Below, in pieces: positions 63,185-64,000 of a DNA stretch of 64,000 nt. The stretch covers positions 1-64,000 of the forward strand of contig SOEU01000016.1 of the NCBI GenBank assembly GCA_021646415.1. The letters are read 5' to 3'. Numbering within the stretch: the stretch's first letter is position 1; the number at the start of each line of letters is the position of its first letter. A model generated the notes under the pieces. That model was not told the DNA's origin. It made no database searches and worked only from the letters and a program-made list of their open reading frames with translations. The position numbers were made by a program, and so were the translations under genes. The stretch is from Candidatus Brocadia sp. GTDB taxonomy: Bacteria; Planctomycetota; Brocadiia; Brocadiales; Brocadiaceae.

Positions 63185-64000
63185 TCAGCTCCACGGCGTG
63201 TGGCCACGCACCGCCTTCCACTCCCACGTGCCATCTACGTGCATGTTGAGAACCGCATCGAACTGCGCCGATGCCCCGTTGGGGACGCCAAACATGACGT
63301 AGGTGATCGAGCGGTCCGTCAATGCGCGCAGCACCCGCTCGACGTCCTCGGGAGTCAAGGTGGTGGTGATGCGGTCGAGAAATGCGAACGTCGGCGCAGC
63401 AAGTAGCACCCGCGCGATCGCAAGCAGCTGTTGCTCGCGGAGCGAGAAATTGGAGTCCCAGTCCCTCTCTTCATCGAGACCGCCAGCCCGCGCGATCAGA
63501 ACTTCGGCATCGAGCGTGCGCAACACCTCGCAGATCGCCTCGTTGGACAATGACTGCTCGTGTCCGGCGCGGACCACTGCCTGACGCAGCGTGCCTGGCG
63601 GCAGGTACGGGTGCTCGGACACGAACAGGATGTGGCCGATGCCCGGCAGCACGATTATCCCTTCGCCGTGGTCCCAGATGCCCGCGGTTGCGCGAAACAG
63701 TGCGACCCGGCCCAGCTCTTCTGCGCTCGTCACCAGCACTCGCACGCCCTTAGCGATGTCGAGGTTCAGCCGGTTTACGAGCATCCGTCCGCGTCGCGGT
63801 GAAGTGAGCGTCAGATGGCCGTAGCGCACGCGCTCCGTGCCTTCTTCTACGAGCCGGATGTTGGGTGCTTGCGCGCCCGTCACGCCCTCGACTGCCTCGT
63901 CGAGCGCGCTCAGTCGTGCAATCGTCGCCGCGTACGACGAGATCGACTGGAACTGGGTGACGATCAACGAGAACGCGCCGACCAAATGCGAGAATGCCAT
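63185..64000 (-). CDS. ABC transporter ATPase half with degenerate nucleotide site, cut by window edge
   Basis: The C-terminal 271 residues of an ABC protein of the SbmA/BacA-like (ABC_membrane_2 plus ATPase) type; the N-terminal membrane part lies beyond the window. Residues 90-102 sit where Walker A should be but read TSAEELGRVALF, without the GKS/T lysine. The Q-loop reads SEHPYLP, the signature NFSLREQQLLAIARVLL is partly kept, and Walker B is FAFLDR where FLDE is expected. It probably cannot hydrolyse ATP alone and may pair with an active half. It ends nine bases before the GH94-like ATG. Confidence 0.75.
   Translation of the reverse strand: MAFSHLVGAFSLIVTQFQSISSYAATIARLSALDEAVEGVTGAQAPNIRLVEEGTERVRYGHLTLTSPRRGRMLVNRLNLDIAKGVRVLVTSAEELGRVALFRATAGIWDHGEGIIVLPGIGHILFVSEHPYLPPGTLRQAVVRAGHEQSLSNEAICEVLRTLDAEVLIARAGGLDEERDWDSNFSLREQQLLAIARVLLAAPTFAFLDRITTTLTPEDVERVLRALTDRSITYVMFGVPNGASAQFDAVLNMHVDGTWEWKAVRGHTPWS

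Noticed and set aside
1-64000. CRISPR arrays, tRNA and rRNA genes
   Set aside because: No regularly spaced repeats, and no tRNA T-loop/acceptor combination or rRNA sequence, were seen by eye on either strand.

Overview
The window reads as chromosomal DNA from a low-GC bacterium, most consistent with a planctomycete of the anammox type (Brocadiales-like). This is inferred from gene content and protein style: a SpoVG with a zinc ribbon inserted in it, a long polyferredoxin RnfB, an archaeal-type bifunctional GlmU-like enzyme, many small lipoprotein, HEAT and TPR genes, and dispersed REP/MITE-type repeats. No rRNA, tRNA or anammox marker gene is present, so the assignment is provisional.

Housekeeping backbone. 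1.4-13.7 kb: ferritin-like protein, gpsA, glyA, prfB (with an intact programmed frameshift), rsmD-ispE-spoVG, ilvB, a Uma2 nuclease, rnfB-rsmE and pncB. 30-43 kb: HEAT lipoprotein-trkA-trkH, an exported hypothetical, a GATase1 protein, thiC, rluB-recN-metG C-domain, a PilZ protein and truA. 43-55 kb: ridA, a dynamin-like GTPase, ispF, a membrane protein, serS, a GC-richer secreted TPR protein, glmM-glmU-like and a membrane-anchored hypothetical.

Accessory DNA. (1) 355-1339 is a complete integron gene cassette: a methyltransferase gene followed by a 60-bp attC, sitting alone in AT-rich DNA. (2) 13.7-17.6 kb is a decayed type III restriction-modification locus whose mod remnant, HEPN and MNT toxin-antitoxin genes and res are joined by overlapping stop/start codons; res is one open frame broken only by three nonsense codons. 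(3) 17.9-18.8 kb is a 50-codon nadE stub cut by a decayed Y1-transposase element. (4) 18.9-29.8 kb is the most unusual block: a metallophosphoesterase, a cholesterol-oxidase-type GMC oxidoreductase, a lipoprotein of the fatty-acid alpha-dioxygenase family, and two overlapping ThDP (thiamine diphosphate) enzymes, the second lacking the cofactor motif. Together these look like an undescribed lipid alpha-oxidation module. (5) 55.4-56.6 kb is a nest of three transposase remnants, one flanked by REP-like hairpins. (6) 56.65-64 kb is a strongly GC-rich segment with a degenerate ABC ATPase, a GH94-type phosphorylase and a second six-hairpin glycosidase-like protein, plus a broken PLP-enzyme gene where it meets the repeat nest; it is either a transferred island or a chimeric assembly join.

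Two dispersed repeat families were found: a ~160-bp element present twice in inverted orientation (27.5 and 41.6 kb), and a ~68-bp element with a short palindrome (36.15 and 51.96 kb), one copy of which ends at the glmM ribosome-binding site.
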